From Segniliparus rugosus ATCC BAA-974 (GTDB taxonomy: Bacteria; Actinomycetota; Actinomycetes; Mycobacteriales; Mycobacteriaceae), in NCBI RefSeq assembly GCF_000185725.2, contig NZ_KI391954.1:930001-994000 (forward strand): a stretch of 64,000 nt of DNA. Reading direction: 5' to 3'. Made by a program: the position numbers and the translations under genes. A model generated the notes under the pieces. That model did not search any database and was not told the DNA's origin. It saw only the letters and a list, made by a program, of their open reading frames with translations. Below, in pieces: positions 62,959-64,000 of this stretch; position 1 is the stretch's first letter, and every line of letters starts with the position of its first letter.

Positions 62959-64000
<1,042 letters not shown>

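Overview
The window looks like chromosome of a high-GC member of the Mycobacteriales. Four things point there: a mycothiol gene (mshC), MmpL- and PapA-type lipid genes, EspA/EspC-like type VII substrates, and several blocks in the same order as in Mycobacterium tuberculosis. These blocks are Rv3715c-Rv3720 (recR, ybaB, SRPBCC, FAD oxidoreductase, CFA synthase), Rv2141c-Rv2130c (M20 peptidase, PEBP, pyrD, phosphatase, DUF3090, SCO1664 family, mshC), Rv0321-Rv0322 (dcd, udgA), Rv0337c-Rv0338c and Rv0413-Rv0423c (mutT3, thiE, thiO, thiS, thiG, thiD, thiC). The combination of relatedness and rearrangement would fit a genus such as Segniliparus; that name is an inference.

Layout. 1-7.4 kb: a divergent lipid or polyketide cluster with a type III polyketide synthase (cut by the window edge), a fatty acyl-AMP ligase, an FAD monooxygenase, a COMT-type O-methyltransferase and a small MmpL exporter. 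7.5-8.3 kb: the scar of an integrative element in the 3' end of a tRNA-Lys gene. 8.5-19.7 kb: an L,D-transpeptidase, recR-ybaB with a tandem 89-bp duplication, FAD oxidoreductase/CFA synthase, an HSP90-like protein with an overlapping partner gene, and an XRE regulator. 19.9-29.3 kb: peptidase, pyrD, mycothiol ligase and a degenerate hydrolase lipoprotein. 29.4-41 kb: dcd, a PapA-like acyltransferase, UDP-glucose dehydrogenase, an aminotransferase, a P450, a queD-folE pair and a large Fe-S oxidoreductase. 41.4-47.2 kb: a secreted protein, NUDIX hydrolase, Esp-like genes and thiamine genes. 47.8-53.9 kb: an ABC exporter, TetR, Amt, YaaA, Uma2 and ThiD. 54-60 kb: cytochrome bd oxidase cydABDC. 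60-64 kb: a GntR regulator with an AEC transporter, a membrane protein, a Ddn-like protein and thiC (cut by the window edge).

How genes work together. The first cluster could activate a fatty acid, extend it on the type III synthase, oxidise and methylate the ring, and export the product. CydA/B form the terminal oxidase, and CydD/C are needed to assemble it. ThiC and ThiD make the pyrimidine half of thiamine, ThiO, ThiS and ThiG the thiazole half, and ThiE joins them. FolE product is the substrate of QueD.

Sequence quality. At least six conserved genes carry single-base frame breaks, nearly all in runs of G or C: the FAD oxidoreductase, HSP90, pyrD (a compensating pair), the PapA-like gene, the P450 and the Fe-S oxidoreductase. 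This pattern suggests homopolymer sequencing errors more than real gene decay. Coordinates for these genes span the repaired reading frame.
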